Numbered from the stretch's first letter, positions 27,059-36,205 are shown. The stretch is 64,000 nucleotides of DNA from Microvirga arsenatis (GCF_009910705.1 NZ_JAAAXJ010000006.1:62001-126000); one strand, 5' to 3'. Numbers and translations are program-made. Notes: generated by a model from the letters alone, not told the origin.

Positions 27059-27158
27059 CACGGCGTGCGCGGCGGGAGAGGGCAGGTTCCGCCGCTGACG
27101 CAGCGACCCGCCAGCGGCAGACGATGTCCTGCACCCGGCAGAGTACCAGACATGAAAA

Positions 27159-27180
27159 GAGAGCGGCCGAGGTCGCTCTC
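27159..27180 (-). terminator. Intrinsic terminator for the 27208-27813 gene
   Basis: On the minus strand a seven-base stem (GAGAGCG/CGCTCTC, eight-base loop) is followed by TTTTC. It lies between two convergent genes and could also stop rightward transcripts, though no T run follows on that side. Confidence 0.6.
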
Positions 27181-27207
27181 CTGCGTTGCGGGATCCGTGC
27201 TGCGCGA

Positions 27208-27813
27208 TCAGCTCGACGGGCCGGGGGCCGGAGGCTGGGTGATCATCGTCTCCGAGGTCAGCACGACCCAGCCGCTGTCCGAGCGCTCGATGGAGATGAT
27301 CTGGCCGATGCCGGGCAGCGTCATGCCCGGCGTCACCCACCACAATCCTTCCGGACCCTCGATCAAGGCGGATTGGCCCGTAGCCCGGTGGATCACGTAG
27401 TTCTGGAACTGGGTGCGCGCGCCGCTCGACGCCGCGGAGGCCTCGGCGCTGCTGCCGGGGGCGAGGTCGCCCGCGCCGGAGGACTTCTTCAGCGATCCCG
27501 TGGTCGCCGGGCTCAGTTCGGCGGAGCGCGTCTGGGCGGCCAGGACGCCCCTGCTTCCCACGATGTCGCCGGCACCCTGAAGATAGATGTGGGATTCGCT
27601 GAAGTGGAGCGCATAGACCGGCAGGCCGATCGCCGAGAGGGTCAGCGCCAGGCCGAGGCAGATGACGATGCGGTCGCCGGTGGCCTCGCGGGCGCGGATG
27701 AGCTCCTCGATCCGCTGGATCTTCCGCTCCCTGCTCTCGAGGGCGACGACATCGCCCCCCGTCTGCCCGGCTCTGGCGACCTGCTCCAAGACTTTGTCGA
27801 ACCGAATACCCAT
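27208..27813 (-). CDS. Unknown single-pass membrane protein
   Basis: 201 aa from the ATG at 27813; an in-frame TTG at 27843 would add ten residues. A helix-rich N-terminus (ALESRERKIQRIEELIRARE) leads into one membrane segment (IVICLGLALTLSAIGLPVYA). A Ser/Ala-rich linker follows, and then a C-terminal beta domain: ALIEGPEGLWWVTPGMTLPG, followed by GQIISIERSDSGWVVLTS. That last domain is of a type common in rhizobial inner-membrane proteins, but I do not know its function. The next gene, a chemoreceptor, is divergent. Confidence 0.55.
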   Translation of the reverse strand: MGIRFDKVLEQVARAGQTGGDVVALESRERKIQRIEELIRAREATGDRIVICLGLALTLSAIGLPVYALHFSESHIYLQGAGDIVGSRGVLAAQTRSAELSPATTGSLKKSSGAGDLAPGSSAEASAASSGARTQFQNYVIHRATGQSALIEGPEGLWWVTPGMTLPGIGQIISIERSDSGWVVLTSETMITQPPAPGPSS

Positions 27814-27998
27814 GACGACCGCCGCATCTAGAATTACGCGCAATCATTCCTATGAGCTTATACTTAACAATTCATCACCTGCCGTAGAGAAAATGATGTG
27901 ATGTCGAGAGCCCGCGGCAAGCTCCGCACAAGCGCCTTGTGATTTGGATGAAGCCTGTCCATCCACCCACATTGCGCCGCCGACCTGCCGGGGAATCC

Positions 27999-29669
27999 AT
28001 GAAGATCAGAACGAAGATTTTTGCACTCGTTTCGGCGCTGGCCCTGATCGCCGTCGTGACGGCTGCCATCGGCATGAGCACCGTCCAGACCTACCACCAA
28101 GCCATCGAGGACGTGCAGCTCGCCTCCCGGCGGGCCTTCCATGGAGAGCGCCTCAACCGGCTCGTCACCCATGTGGTCATGGAGGCGCGCGGCATCTATG
28201 CGGCCAAGGACACCAAGGAGGCCCGCAAGTTCGGCGACGGGCTGCTCGCCAGCCTCAAGGAGATCGACGACCTCCTCAAGGCGTGGGAGCCCATCGTTCC
28301 GGGCTCCAGCAGGGCGCTGTTCGATGCGGTGGTCAAGGATGCGGCGGCCTTCAAGGCCTTCCGGTCCGAGACCGTGCGGCTCGGCACCGAGGTCTCGCCC
28401 GAGGCGGCGAACGCGCAGGGCAACAACGAGGCCAACCGCGCCAACAGAAAGGCCTTCCAGGCCAGCATCGATGCGCTGACGAAGCGGGGCGGCGAGGAGG
28501 TCGAGGCCGTCGCGCAGCGGGCGGACGAGATCTACCGCGAGCGTCTCATGCTCCTCGCAGGCGGCGCGTTCGGCGGCACCGTGCTGGCGCTGCTGCTCGG
28601 ATGGCTCGTCGGCCAGCGGCAGATCGCCCGCCCGCTGAGGTCGGTCACGGAGGCGCTCCAGCGGCTCGCCTCCGGCAATTACGATCTTCCGAAGGTGGGC
28701 GCCGGCCCCGACGAGATCGGCGACATCTGGAAGGCCACCCAGGTCTTTGCCGCCGCCATGCAGGAGGCGGACGGGCTCCGGCATCAGCAGGCGGAGGCGG
28801 AGAAGAAGGCGGCCGAGCGCCGGCGTCTGGAGATGCTGTCCCTGGCGCAGAGCTTCGAGGGCAGCGTGGGCGGCCTCGTCCAGCACCTTTCGGCCGCGGC
28901 CCACCAGATGGAGGCGACGGCGCGCACCATGGCCGTCACCGCCCAGCAGACCAACCAGCAGTCCAACTCCGTGGCCGCGGCGGCGGAGGAAACCTCCAGC
29001 AACGTGCAGGCCGTGGCTGCGGCCGCGGAGCAGCTTGCCGCCTCTTCCCACGAAATCGGCTCGCAGGTGTCGCAGACCTCGGCCGCGGCGGCCCGCGCGG
29101 TCGCGAACGCCTACAAGACCAACGAGCTGGTGGCGACGCTCGCGGACGGGGCGCAGAAGATCGGCGAGGTGGTCGCCCTCATCAACACCATCGCGGCCCA
29201 GACGAACCTCCTGGCGCTCAACGCCACCATCGAGGCGGCCCGCGCCGGCGAGGCCGGCAAGGGTTTTGCCGTGGTGGCCGCGGAGGTGAAGGAGCTCGCC
29301 AACCAGACCTCCCGCGCCACCGAGGACATCAGCGCGCATGTGAACCAGATCCAGCAATCGACCAAGGGCGCCGTCGAGGCGATCCGCGAGATCAGCGCGA
29401 CCATCGAGGAGGTGCACCAGATCGCCTCCAGCGTGGCCGCCGCCGTCGAGGAGCAGCAGGCCGCCACCCAGGAGATCGCGCGCAATGTCAGCGAGGCGGC
29501 GCGGGGCACCCAGGACGTGAGCGAGAGCATCGTGCAGGTGCAGGGCGCCGCGACCCATGCCGGCTCGGCGGCCTCCCAAGTGCTGGCGGCGGCCGGCGAG
29601 CTGTCGGCCAATTCGTCCGCCCTCACCCGGCAGGTGGAGGACTTCCTTCAGGGCGTGCGCGCCGCGTAA
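27999..29669 (+). CDS. Methyl-accepting chemotaxis protein
   Basis: 556 aa from the ATG at 27999, preceded by GGGGAA; upstream in-frame codons give no better start. Two membrane helices (about residues 7-26 and 184-205, [20 protein letters not shown]) flank a helical periplasmic sensor domain of about 155 residues. HAMP follows ([19 protein letters not shown]), then the signalling domain with its hairpin tip ([20 protein letters not shown], near residues 390-410). There is no C-terminal pentapeptide for CheR/CheB docking. The ligand is unknown; the four-helix sensor type is common for small molecules. Confidence 0.9.
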   Translation: MKIRTKIFALVSALALIAVVTAAIGMSTVQTYHQAIEDVQLASRRAFHGERLNRLVTHVVMEARGIYAAKDTKEARKFGDGLLASLKEIDDLLKAWEPIVPGSSRALFDAVVKDAAAFKAFRSETVRLGTEVSPEAANAQGNNEANRANRKAFQASIDALTKRGGEEVEAVAQRADEIYRERLMLLAGGAFGGTVLALLLGWLVGQRQIARPLRSVTEALQRLASGNYDLPKVGAGPDEIGDIWKATQVFAAAMQEADGLRHQQAEAEKKAAERRRLEMLSLAQSFEGSVGGLVQHLSAAAHQMEATARTMAVTAQQTNQQSNSVAAAAEETSSNVQAVAAAAEQLAASSHEIGSQVSQTSAAAARAVANAYKTNELVATLADGAQKIGEVVALINTIAAQTNLLALNATIEAARAGEAGKGFAVVAAEVKELANQTSRATEDISAHVNQIQQSTKGAVEAIREISATIEEVHQIASSVAAAVEEQQAATQEIARNVSEAARGTQDVSESIVQVQGAATHAGSAASQVLAAAGELSANSSALTRQVEDFLQGVRAA

Positions 29670-29681
29670 GGCCCGGGATCG

Positions 29682-29705
29682 GGCGCAGCTCACCCGGGCT
29701 GCGCC
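29682..29705. terminator. Hairpin between convergent genes, possible terminator
   Basis: An eight-base perfect stem (GGCGCAGC/GCTGCGCC, eight-base loop) starts 12 bases after the chemoreceptor stop and just before the end of a convergent gene. No T run follows, so termination is uncertain. Confidence 0.35.
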
Positions 29706-29727
29706 TGCCCCAGAGGGGCCGGACGGC

Positions 29728-30165
29728 TCAGGCCGTGCGGGCGGCCGGGTCGGGCCCGCTTTCCAGCTTCAGGCGCAGCCGCGCCTCCCGCACCCGGTGG
29801 GCGGCGGATCGGACATGGGCCACCAGCATCCCGTTCGGGCAGGGCTTCGCCAGGAAGGCCGCTCCCGGAGGCAGGTCGTTCGGCCCCGGCCATTCCCGGC
29901 CGGAGGTCATGAGGATCGCTACCTCCGGATGGAGCCGGTGGATCTCCCAGGCAAGCCCATAGCCGTTCATCCCCGGCGGCATTTCCACGTCGGAGAGCAG
30001 CACGTCCACCTCGACGCCGGCCTTGAGAACCTTCAGGGCCTCCTCGGCGCCTGCCGCCTCGATGACGCGAAAGCCGGCATCGGCCAGAATCTCGGCCGTG
30101 ACCAGCCGCACGAGCGGTTCGTCTTCGACGAGGAGAACAATGCCAGAAGCTTGCTGATCGGACAC
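29728..30165 (-). CDS. Stand-alone response regulator (receiver domain) 1
   Basis: 145 aa from the GTG at 30165, which puts the start 10 residues before IVLLVEDEPLVRL as usual; the frame is open further up to a TTG at 30240. A single receiver domain: acidic pair in VEDE, phospho-acceptor Asp in LLSDVEMPPGMNGY, Thr/Ser switch in ILMTSGRE and Lys in FLAKPC. There is no output domain. The loop GPNDLPPGAAFLAKP resembles that of the receiver at 31290, so the two are paralogues. No histidine kinase is nearby. Confidence 0.75.
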   Translation of the reverse strand: MSDQQASGIVLLVEDEPLVRLVTAEILADAGFRVIEAAGAEEALKVLKAGVEVDVLLSDVEMPPGMNGYGLAWEIHRLHPEVAILMTSGREWPGPNDLPPGAAFLAKPCPNGMLVAHVRSAAHRVREARLRLKLESGPDPAARTA

Positions 30166-30333
30166 GGTGACGACGCGACAAGAGGACGGGACAGGAGGCA
30201 AACGTGGCCATTGATAGACGGTTCCGCTTGGCTGTGCCAATCTGGCCTGCGCGGTGACTTAACGCACACCTGCGGCAGAACCCCTGGGACGGCTGCACGT
30301 TGTCCGGCTTATTGTAAGGCGTATGGGGCAGGT

Positions 30334-30732
30334 ATGAGCGCTGCATCGGTCACGGTCTTTCCACGCCGGACACCCCCGACCATTCTCGTTGTCGAACATG
30401 ACGCCCGGCTGCGCTGCCTCGTCAGCGACGAGTTGCGCTTCAAGGGGTACAAGGTCCTGGAAGCCGGTTCCGCCGGGGAGGCGCTCACGGTGCTCGGGGC
30501 CGTGGGGATCGATCTGCTCTTCCTGGACCTCGATCTCCCGGGGGAAGGGGGCGGTCTGGAGGTGGCCCGTCAGGCCCGCAGCAGCGCGAGTCCGATCCGG
30601 GTGATTCTTTCCTCCCGCACCAGAACGGGCGAGGAGGTCCCGGACCCCTTCCTTCTCAAGCCCTACCATATTCCCGAGGTCGTCGACGCCATCGCGCGCA
30701 GCCTGAACTGGCCGGAGCTTCCGGAAGCTTGA
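30334..30732 (+). CDS. Stand-alone response regulator 2, with altered acidic pocket
   Basis: 132 aa from the ATG at 30334 (GGGGCAGGT upstream). One receiver domain: ILVVEHDARLR, LLFLDLDLPGEGGG (phospho-acceptor Asp), VILSSRT and FLLKPYHI. The second acidic residue of the usual Asp/Glu pair is His (VEHD), which should weaken magnesium binding. It may be phosphorylated poorly or act as a constitutive partner. There is no output domain. Confidence 0.75.
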   Translation: MSAASVTVFPRRTPPTILVVEHDARLRCLVSDELRFKGYKVLEAGSAGEALTVLGAVGIDLLFLDLDLPGEGGGLEVARQARSSASPIRVILSSRTRTGEEVPDPFLLKPYHIPEVVDAIARSLNWPELPEA

Positions 30733-30771
30733 CCGCTGGAACCAAGCAAAAAGCTCAGCGGTTAGCCTGGC

Positions 30772-31188
30772 GTGAGCACAACATCGACACATCTCTCGGC
30801 CAAGGCCGACGCCCCCCCTCTGACGATCCTCGTGGTCGAGGACGAAGTGCTGATCCGCTTCGTCATCGCCGACTACCTGCGCGAATGCGGCTACCGGGTC
30901 CACGAGGCGGTGAACGCGGAGGAGGCCATCGCCATCCTGGAATCGCCCGAGGTCGCCGTGGACATCGTGTTCAGCGACGTCGAGATGCCCGGCAGCATGG
31001 ACGGGTTCGCCCTGGCCCGCTGGGTCCGGGCCCACAAATCCGGGATCCAGGTCATCCTCACCTCGGGCGTGGAGCGCTCGGCGGATATCGCGGCAACCCT
31101 CTGCGAGGCCGGGCCCCTGCTGAAGAAGCCCTACCCGTCCCAGGACGTGGTGGACCGAATCAGGCAGCTCGCGGCCAAGGCGAGGTAG
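30772..31188 (+). CDS. Stand-alone response regulator 3
   Basis: 138 aa from a GTG at 30772. One receiver domain with all key residues: ILVVEDEVLIRF, IVFSDVEMPGSMDGF (Asp), VILTSGVER (Thr) and LLKKPYPS (Lys). There is no DNA-binding or enzymatic output. It follows the second regulator by 39 bases and has the same orientation. Confidence 0.78.
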   Translation: MSTTSTHLSAKADAPPLTILVVEDEVLIRFVIADYLRECGYRVHEAVNAEEAIAILESPEVAVDIVFSDVEMPGSMDGFALARWVRAHKSGIQVILTSGVERSADIAATLCEAGPLLKKPYPSQDVVDRIRQLAAKAR

Positions 31189-31289
31189 TTTCCCGCCGCG
31201 CGCCCACGCTCCCCAAAATGGGGCAGGCTCGCCTCTCACGCCTGTGCAGGTGTCGGGAACCGGGCACCGAAATGCCCGTTTGATGGAAC

Positions 31290-31703
31290 ATGAAGCCCCA
31301 TCGCCGCATCGTGAAGCAACCCGTCGTCCTCCTGGTGGAGGACGAGCCCCTGGTCCGCCTGACGCAGGTCGACATCCTGCGCGAGGCCGAGTTCTGGGTG
31401 GTCGAGGCCCAGGACGCCGACGAGGCCTTCGAATTGCTCAAGTCGCGGCCGGAGATCGACGCCGTCCTCACGGACGTCAACATGCCGGGCTCCATCAACG
31501 GCTTCGAGTTCGCGCGCCTCGTGCGGCAGGGCTGGCCCGAGGTGGGCGTCCTCGTCATTTCCGGCAAGACCGGCCCGGGTCCCGGCGACCTGCCGCCCAA
31601 CGCGGCCTTCCTGCACAAGCCCGTCCGGCCCGACGACCTGATCGCCGCGCTCCAGAACGTCATGTCGGCAAGAGCCCGCAGGAGCCTCGCGCCGGAGGCA
31701 TAG
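31290..31703 (+). CDS. Stand-alone response regulator 4
   Basis: 137 aa. One receiver domain: VVLLVEDEPLVRLTQV, DAVLTDVNMPGSINGF (Asp), VLVISGKTG (Ser) and FLHKPVRP (Lys). Its start VEDEPLVRL and its GPGDLPPNAAFLHKP loop are close to the minus-strand regulator at 29728. It is the last of a local group of four single-domain receivers that lack a kinase. Confidence 0.78.
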   Translation: MKPHRRIVKQPVVLLVEDEPLVRLTQVDILREAEFWVVEAQDADEAFELLKSRPEIDAVLTDVNMPGSINGFEFARLVRQGWPEVGVLVISGKTGPGPGDLPPNAAFLHKPVRPDDLIAALQNVMSARARRSLAPEA

Positions 31704-31752
31704 GGTCGGCTCATCGGCTCAGCCGTTCCAGAACGCTTCTGCGTGATTTTCC

Positions 31753-32060
31753 TTCCCCCTTGTGGGGAGGGATCGAGGGTGGGGGTGCCGGCGCTACCCT
31801 TTCAGATCGTGGCTCCGATCACCTCTCCCCGGATCTCGGGTGTTCCCGAGATCCGTTTCTGGTGCGCAGGTCGGGAACACCCGACCTGCGGCGGGGAGAG
31901 GTCGAGCGAGGGTGAGGGGGTGAGCGTGTGCCGGAGAGGACACTAACCCCTCACCCGCCGCGCTGACGCGCGTCGACCTCTCCCTCAGGGAGAGGTGAAC
32001 AGGTGCCAGACCTTCTGAGGTGATCGCTCACACCCCCACGTCCTCCCCGCAAGGGGGGAA
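31753..32060. repeat. Composite extragenic palindromic element (308 bp)
   Basis: The two ends are inverted copies of a G/C-rich unit: TTCCCCCTTGTGGGGAGG at the left, and on the other strand TTCCCCCCTTGCGGGGAGG at the right. Inside, an outer stem ACCTCTCCCC (31821-31830)/GGGGAGAGGT (31893-31902) encloses two hairpins. The first is GGATCTCGGG-TGTT-CCCGAGATCC (31831-31854) and the second CGCAGGTCGGG-AACA-CCCGACCTGCG (31865-31890). They share a 14-base core in inverse orientation. A second unit follows: GGGTGAGGGG (31910-31919)/CCCCTCACCC (31947-31956), then ACCTCTCCC-TCA-GGGAGAGGT (31976-31996). The rest of the gap 31704-32109 has no gene. Elements of this composition are frequent between genes in this order. 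Confidence 0.75.
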
Positions 32061-32109
32061 GATGCGCTCGCTCCGGTTCGGGATGCAGTGCGGGCGCCTG
32101 CGGCAAGAC

Positions 32110-35100
32110 TCACGCGTGCGCGGCCTCGCGCGGGCGGGTGTCGATCACCTCCGGCTGCTCCGCCACGCGCGACCACAGGCGCTCCACCTCCGCCTGCACC
32201 TTGTGGATGGCCGCCTCCTTCACGGGGCCGTAGCCGCGGATGTCCATTGGGGCTTTCGCGATGGCCAGCAGATCGGTGAAACGCTGTGCGTCGAGGTTCT
32301 GGAGGATGCGTTCGACTTGGGCCTCGTACCAGCCGATCAGCGCCCGTTCGTTACGCCGCTCTGCCGTGTAGCCGAAGATGTCGAAGACCGTGCCGCGAAC
32401 GATCTTCATCTTGGCCAGCACCCGCATGGGTGTCTGGATCCAGGGGCCGAAGGCGCGCTTCTTCGGGCGTCCCCGCGCGTCGGTCCCTGAGGCCAGCAGC
32501 GGCGGCGCGAGGTGGTACTTCACCGTGAAGTCGCCCTCGAATTCCTGCTGCAGCCTGTCGAGGAACCCGGTCTCCATGTGCAGGCGCGCCACCTCGTACT
32601 CGTCCTTGTAGGCCATGAGCTTGAACAGGGAGCGCGCCACCGCATCGGCGAGCGCCTCGGAGCCGAGCGCGCTCTCGGCCCGGCGCACCCGCGACACCAT
32701 CATCTCGTAGCGGCCGGCATAGAGGGCATCCTGGTAGGCGGTGAGGAAGGCCACACGCCGCGCGATCACCTGATCGAGGGTCTCCGGCTCCTCCGGCCTG
32801 TCGTCGGCGATCTCATGGACGACAGCGGGATCGGCACTGAGCAGACGGCCCCAGGCGAAGGCCTGCCGGTTGCGTTCGACCGCGACGCCGTTGAGCTCGA
32901 TGGCCCGCGACAGGGCCTCGAGCGAGACCGGCACGAGGCCCTGCTGCCAGGCGAAGCCCAGCATCATCACATTGGCGAAGACCGTGTCGCCGAGCAGCGT
33001 CTCGGCGAGCGCATTGGCGTCGATTGTCGCCATGTTGCCCGCGCCGATCACGCGCTCGATGGCGCGAAGCCGCGCGCGGCTCGCCAGATCCGCATCGCGG
33101 AAGCGCACCACGTCGCCGGTGGGCATCTCCGCCGTGTTCATCACGGCGCGCGTGCCGTGCCGGTAGGTGCCGGAGGCCTTGGGCGAGGAGCTGACGACGA
33201 GATCGCAGCCGATCAGCGCATCCGCGGCGCCCTGGTCGATGCGCACCTGATTGAGGTCCTCCGGACGCGCCGCGATGCGCAGGTAGCTCAGCACCGGCCC
33301 GAACTTCTGCGCAAAGCCCGTGAAGTCCAGCACCGACACGCCGCGGCCCTCGAGATGCGCCGCCATGCTGATGAGCGCGCCGATGGTGACCACGCCCGTG
33401 CCGCCGACGCCGGTGACGAGCAGGTCGAAGGGCTTTTCCAGAGTGGGCAGGGCAGGGGACGGCAGGCTCGACGCCCGCGCTGCCGCATCGAAGCCCGAGG
33501 TGGTTTTCGCCCGGCGCGTCGCGCCCTCCACCGTGACGAAGCTGGGGCAGAAGCCCTCGAGGCACGAGAAATCCTTGTTGCAGGTGGAGAGATTGATCTT
33601 GCGCTTGCGGCCGAAGGGCGTCTCCTTCGGCTCCACGCTGAGGCAGTTGGAGGCCACCGAGCAGTCGCCGCAGCCCTCGCAGACCAGATCGTTGATGTAG
33701 GCGAAGCGCTTGGGATCCTCCATCTGCCCGCGCTTGCGGCGGCGGCGCTTTTCCGTGGCGCAGGTCTGCTCGTAGATGAGCACCGTGACGCCCGGAATCT
33801 CGCGCAGCTCCCGCTGCACCGCGTCGAGTTCCTCGCGGTGGTGGATCGTCACGCCTTTCGGCAGATCCGCCTGCGCGAATTTGTCGGGATCGTCCGAGAC
33901 GAGAGCGATGCGCTGCACGCCCTCCGAGCGCACGCTGTGGGCGATGGCATAGACGCTGACCGGACCGTCCACCGGCTGGCCGCCGGTCATCGCCACCGCA
34001 TCGTTGAACAGGATCTTGTAGGTGATGTTGGCGCCCGCCGCGATGGCCTGGCGGATCGCCATGGAGCCGGAATGGTAATAGGTGCCCTCGCCGAGGTTCT
34101 GGAAGACGTGGCCCTGGCCCGTAAACCGGGAGGAGGCGGCCCAGTTCACGCCCTCGCCCCCCATCTGGATCAGCGACGAGGTCTCCCGGTCCATCCAGCT
34201 CGCCATGAAGTGGCAGCCGATGCCCGCGAGCGCCTTGGAGCCTTCCGGGACCTTGGTGGAGGTGTTGTGCGGGCAGCCGGAGCAGAAATAGGGCGTGCGC
34301 GTCGCGCCGGGCACGGCGATCACGCGCTCCGGATCCGGCGTGAGCGCCGCCACGCGCTGCGCGAGATTGAGATCGGGGAAGATCGGATCGAGGCGCTTGG
34401 CCAGCACGCCGGCGAGGAAGCGCGGCGAGAGCTCGCCCGTCCAGGGAATGAGCCGCTGGCCCAGTTCGTCGTGCTTGCCCACCATCCGCTCCGGCTTGGA
34501 GCCCGGATAGTCGTAAAAATATTCCTTGAACTGGCTTTCGATGATGCCGCGCTTTTCTTCCACCACGAGGATCTCGCGCTTGCCCTTCACGAATTCCATC
34601 GCATCGTGCAGCGGCAGGGGCCAGACCATGCCGACCTTGTAGATGTCGATGCCGTGCGAGCGGCAGGCGGCCTCGTCGAGGCCGATGAGGCGCAGGGCCT
34701 CCATGAGGTCGAGATGGGCCTTGCCGGTGGTGACGATGCCGTAGGACGCATCCCTGATGTCGTAGATGCGCCGGTCGATGGGATTGGCCTTGGCGAAGGC
34801 ATAGACCGCGTGCTTCTTCGCCTCCATGCGCTCCTCGATCTGCGGCCCCGGCAGATCCGGCCAGCGGTAGTGAAGGCCGCCGGGCGGCGGCGTGAAATCG
34901 GGGGCGATGAAGCGGCGCGGCGGGCGAAGGTCGACGGACGTGCCGGATTCCACGATCTCGGAGATCGCCTTGAAGCCCACCCACATGCCGGAGAAGCGGC
35001 TGAGCGCATAGCCGTATTCGCCGAACTCCAGGTACTCGCTGACGCTCGCGGGGTGCAGCGTCGGCATGAACCAGCTCATGAAGGCGACGTCGGACTGGTG

Positions 35101-35580
35101 CGGCATCGACGAGGACACGCAGCCATGGTCGTCGCCGGCCACCACCAGCACGCCGCCATGGGGCGAGGAGCCATAGGCGTTGCCGTGTTTAAGAGCATCA
35201 CCCGAGCGGTCGACGCCGGGGCCCTTGCCGTACCAGAGCCCGAACACGCCCTCGACCTGCCGGTTCGGGTCCGTCTCCACCTGCTGCGAGCCGAGAACCG
35301 CGGTGGCGGCGAGGTCCTCGTTGACGGCCGGCAGGAACTCGATCCGGTGCGCTTCGAGCTGCTCCTTCACGCGCCAGAACTCGAGATCGACGCCGCCGAG
35401 CGGGGAGCCGCGATAGCCGGAGACGAAGCCCGCCGTGTTCAGGCCCGCCAGCCGGTCCCGTTTCGCCTGGTCCAGAACGATGCGCACGATGGCCTGCGTG
35501 CCGGTGAGGAACACCCGGCCCGTCTCGCGGGCGTAGCGGTCGGACAGCCGGTAATCGTCGAGGCGGGCAACGCTTGTCAT
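32110..35580 (-). CDS. Indolepyruvate ferredoxin oxidoreductase, fused alpha-gamma (IorAB type)
   Basis: 1156 aa from the ATG at 35580 (GGGAG eight bases upstream; a GTG three codons earlier has no room for a ribosome site). The enzyme oxidises arylpyruvates such as indolepyruvate and phenylpyruvate to arylacetyl-CoA. The N-terminal pyruvate-oxidoreductase half holds CSGCPHNTST (about residue 432), and thiamine-binding residues are in GEGTYYHSGS and NDAVAMTGGQ. A Cys-rich segment near residue 633 (CEGCGDCSVASNCL, then CNKDFSCLEGFC) should hold Fe-S clusters. The gamma part from about 720 begins LLVTGVGGTGVVTIGALI. Next to the paa genes it can feed phenylalanine carbon into phenylacetyl-CoA. 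The divergent Lrp/AsnC gene probably regulates it. Confidence 0.9.
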   Translation of the reverse strand: MTSVARLDDYRLSDRYARETGRVFLTGTQAIVRIVLDQAKRDRLAGLNTAGFVSGYRGSPLGGVDLEFWRVKEQLEAHRIEFLPAVNEDLAATAVLGSQQVETDPNRQVEGVFGLWYGKGPGVDRSGDALKHGNAYGSSPHGGVLVVAGDDHGCVSSSMPHQSDVAFMSWFMPTLHPASVSEYLEFGEYGYALSRFSGMWVGFKAISEIVESGTSVDLRPPRRFIAPDFTPPPGGLHYRWPDLPGPQIEERMEAKKHAVYAFAKANPIDRRIYDIRDASYGIVTTGKAHLDLMEALRLIGLDEAACRSHGIDIYKVGMVWPLPLHDAMEFVKGKREILVVEEKRGIIESQFKEYFYDYPGSKPERMVGKHDELGQRLIPWTGELSPRFLAGVLAKRLDPIFPDLNLAQRVAALTPDPERVIAVPGATRTPYFCSGCPHNTSTKVPEGSKALAGIGCHFMASWMDRETSSLIQMGGEGVNWAASSRFTGQGHVFQNLGEGTYYHSGSMAIRQAIAAGANITYKILFNDAVAMTGGQPVDGPVSVYAIAHSVRSEGVQRIALVSDDPDKFAQADLPKGVTIHHREELDAVQRELREIPGVTVLIYEQTCATEKRRRRKRGQMEDPKRFAYINDLVCEGCGDCSVASNCLSVEPKETPFGRKRKINLSTCNKDFSCLEGFCPSFVTVEGATRRAKTTSGFDAAARASSLPSPALPTLEKPFDLLVTGVGGTGVVTIGALISMAAHLEGRGVSVLDFTGFAQKFGPVLSYLRIAARPEDLNQVRIDQGAADALIGCDLVVSSSPKASGTYRHGTRAVMNTAEMPTGDVVRFRDADLASRARLRAIERVIGAGNMATIDANALAETLLGDTVFANVMMLGFAWQQGLVPVSLEALSRAIELNGVAVERNRQAFAWGRLLSADPAVVHEIADDRPEEPETLDQVIARRVAFLTAYQDALYAGRYEMMVSRVRRAESALGSEALADAVARSLFKLMAYKDEYEVARLHMETGFLDRLQQEFEGDFTVKYHLAPPLLASGTDARGRPKKRAFGPWIQTPMRVLAKMKIVRGTVFDIFGYTAERRNERALIGWYEAQVERILQNLDAQRFTDLLAIAKAPMDIRGYGPVKEAAIHKVQAEVERLWSRVAEQPEVIDTRPREAAHA

Positions 35581-35742
35581 CAGCTTCACTCCCGAAGGGG
35601 CAGCACCCCTTTGCTGGCTACCTAGGATAGTCCCGAACGGCTGGTAGGTGCTTCCTATTTGTTCCTCATGGAAGCTTGTCTGCGGTAGATGTTCCGTATC
35701 GAGGCGTTATAAACGGTAGAAAATACCAAGGAGGAACGCGCC
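35581..35742. promoter_or_regulatory. Divergent control region, oxidoreductase and Lrp/AsnC regulator
   Basis: A 162-base gap. It holds a small hairpin AAGGGG-CAGCA-CCCCTT (35595-35611) in the oxidoreductase leader, a GGTA-GAAAA-TACC inverted repeat before the regulator's AAGGAGG site, and a TTATAA block. An operator for the regulator is likely here but cannot be fixed by eye. Confidence 0.4.
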
Positions 35743-36198
35743 ATGCTGGAGAAGCAGGACGAGCATATCCTGGCGCGGCTGCAGCAGGAGGGGCGGACCA
35801 CGAACCAGCAGCTCGCCGAGGACGTGGGCATGTCCACCTCCGCCTGCTGGCGGCGCGTGCGGGCGCTTGAAGAAACCGGCGTGATCGTCGGCTATTCGGC
35901 CTTGGTGAACCGGGAGAAGGCGGGGTTTTCCACCTCCGCCATTCTGCACGTGTCGCTGGAGCGGCACGATGCGAAGTTCGTGGACGAATTTGTTTCACGT
36001 GTGACAGCGCGCGCCGAGGTGCTGGAATGCTTCGCCACCACCGGCGACGCCGATTACCACCTGCGCGTGGTGGTGCGCGACATGCACGCCTACAACGAGT
36101 TCCTCGACGGGTTCATGTTCCGCCTGCCCGGCATCCGCACCGTGCGCACCAACGTGATCCTGAAGGAGATCAAGACCAGCGTGGCGCTGCCGTTCTGA
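35743..36198 (+). CDS. Lrp/AsnC family transcription regulator
   Basis: 151 aa. The N-terminal winged helix-turn-helix (residues about 1-60) is LEKQDEHILARLQQEGRTTN, then QQLAEDVGMSTSACWRRVRA. The C-terminal RAM/effector domain follows (HVSLERHDAKFVDEF to ATTGDADYHLRVVVRDM). Family members sense amino acids. Divergent placement suggests control of the indolepyruvate oxidoreductase in response to an aromatic amino acid or its keto acid; this is inferred. An AAGGAGG box lies eight bases before the ATG. Confidence 0.9.
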   Translation: MLEKQDEHILARLQQEGRTTNQQLAEDVGMSTSACWRRVRALEETGVIVGYSALVNREKAGFSTSAILHVSLERHDAKFVDEFVSRVTARAEVLECFATTGDADYHLRVVVRDMHAYNEFLDGFMFRLPGIRTVRTNVILKEIKTSVALPF

Positions 36199-36205
36199 GC
36201 GGGGC

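Noticed and set aside
26249..27847. 532-codon minus-strand frame over the cysteine peptidase
   Set aside because: Covers two supported genes in other frames; sequence is Arg/His-rich and repetitive in type.
27944..29962. 672-codon frame overlapping the chemoreceptor
   Set aside because: It shares the strand but is out of frame with the chemoreceptor; the translation is Arg/Gly-rich and has no domain.
30772..31283. Alternative 184-codon frame over the third receiver
   Set aside because: Out of frame with the receiver domain, which has all key residues; the alternative has none.
31704..32109. CRISPR-like repeats
   Set aside because: The repeated units are palindromic and of uneven spacing, with no regular spacers and no cas genes.
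32512..35625. 1037-codon open frame on the plus strand
   Set aside because: It is fully antisense to the indolepyruvate oxidoreductase gene, which has clear domains; the translation is low-complexity and without motifs, as expected in a GC-rich shadow frame.
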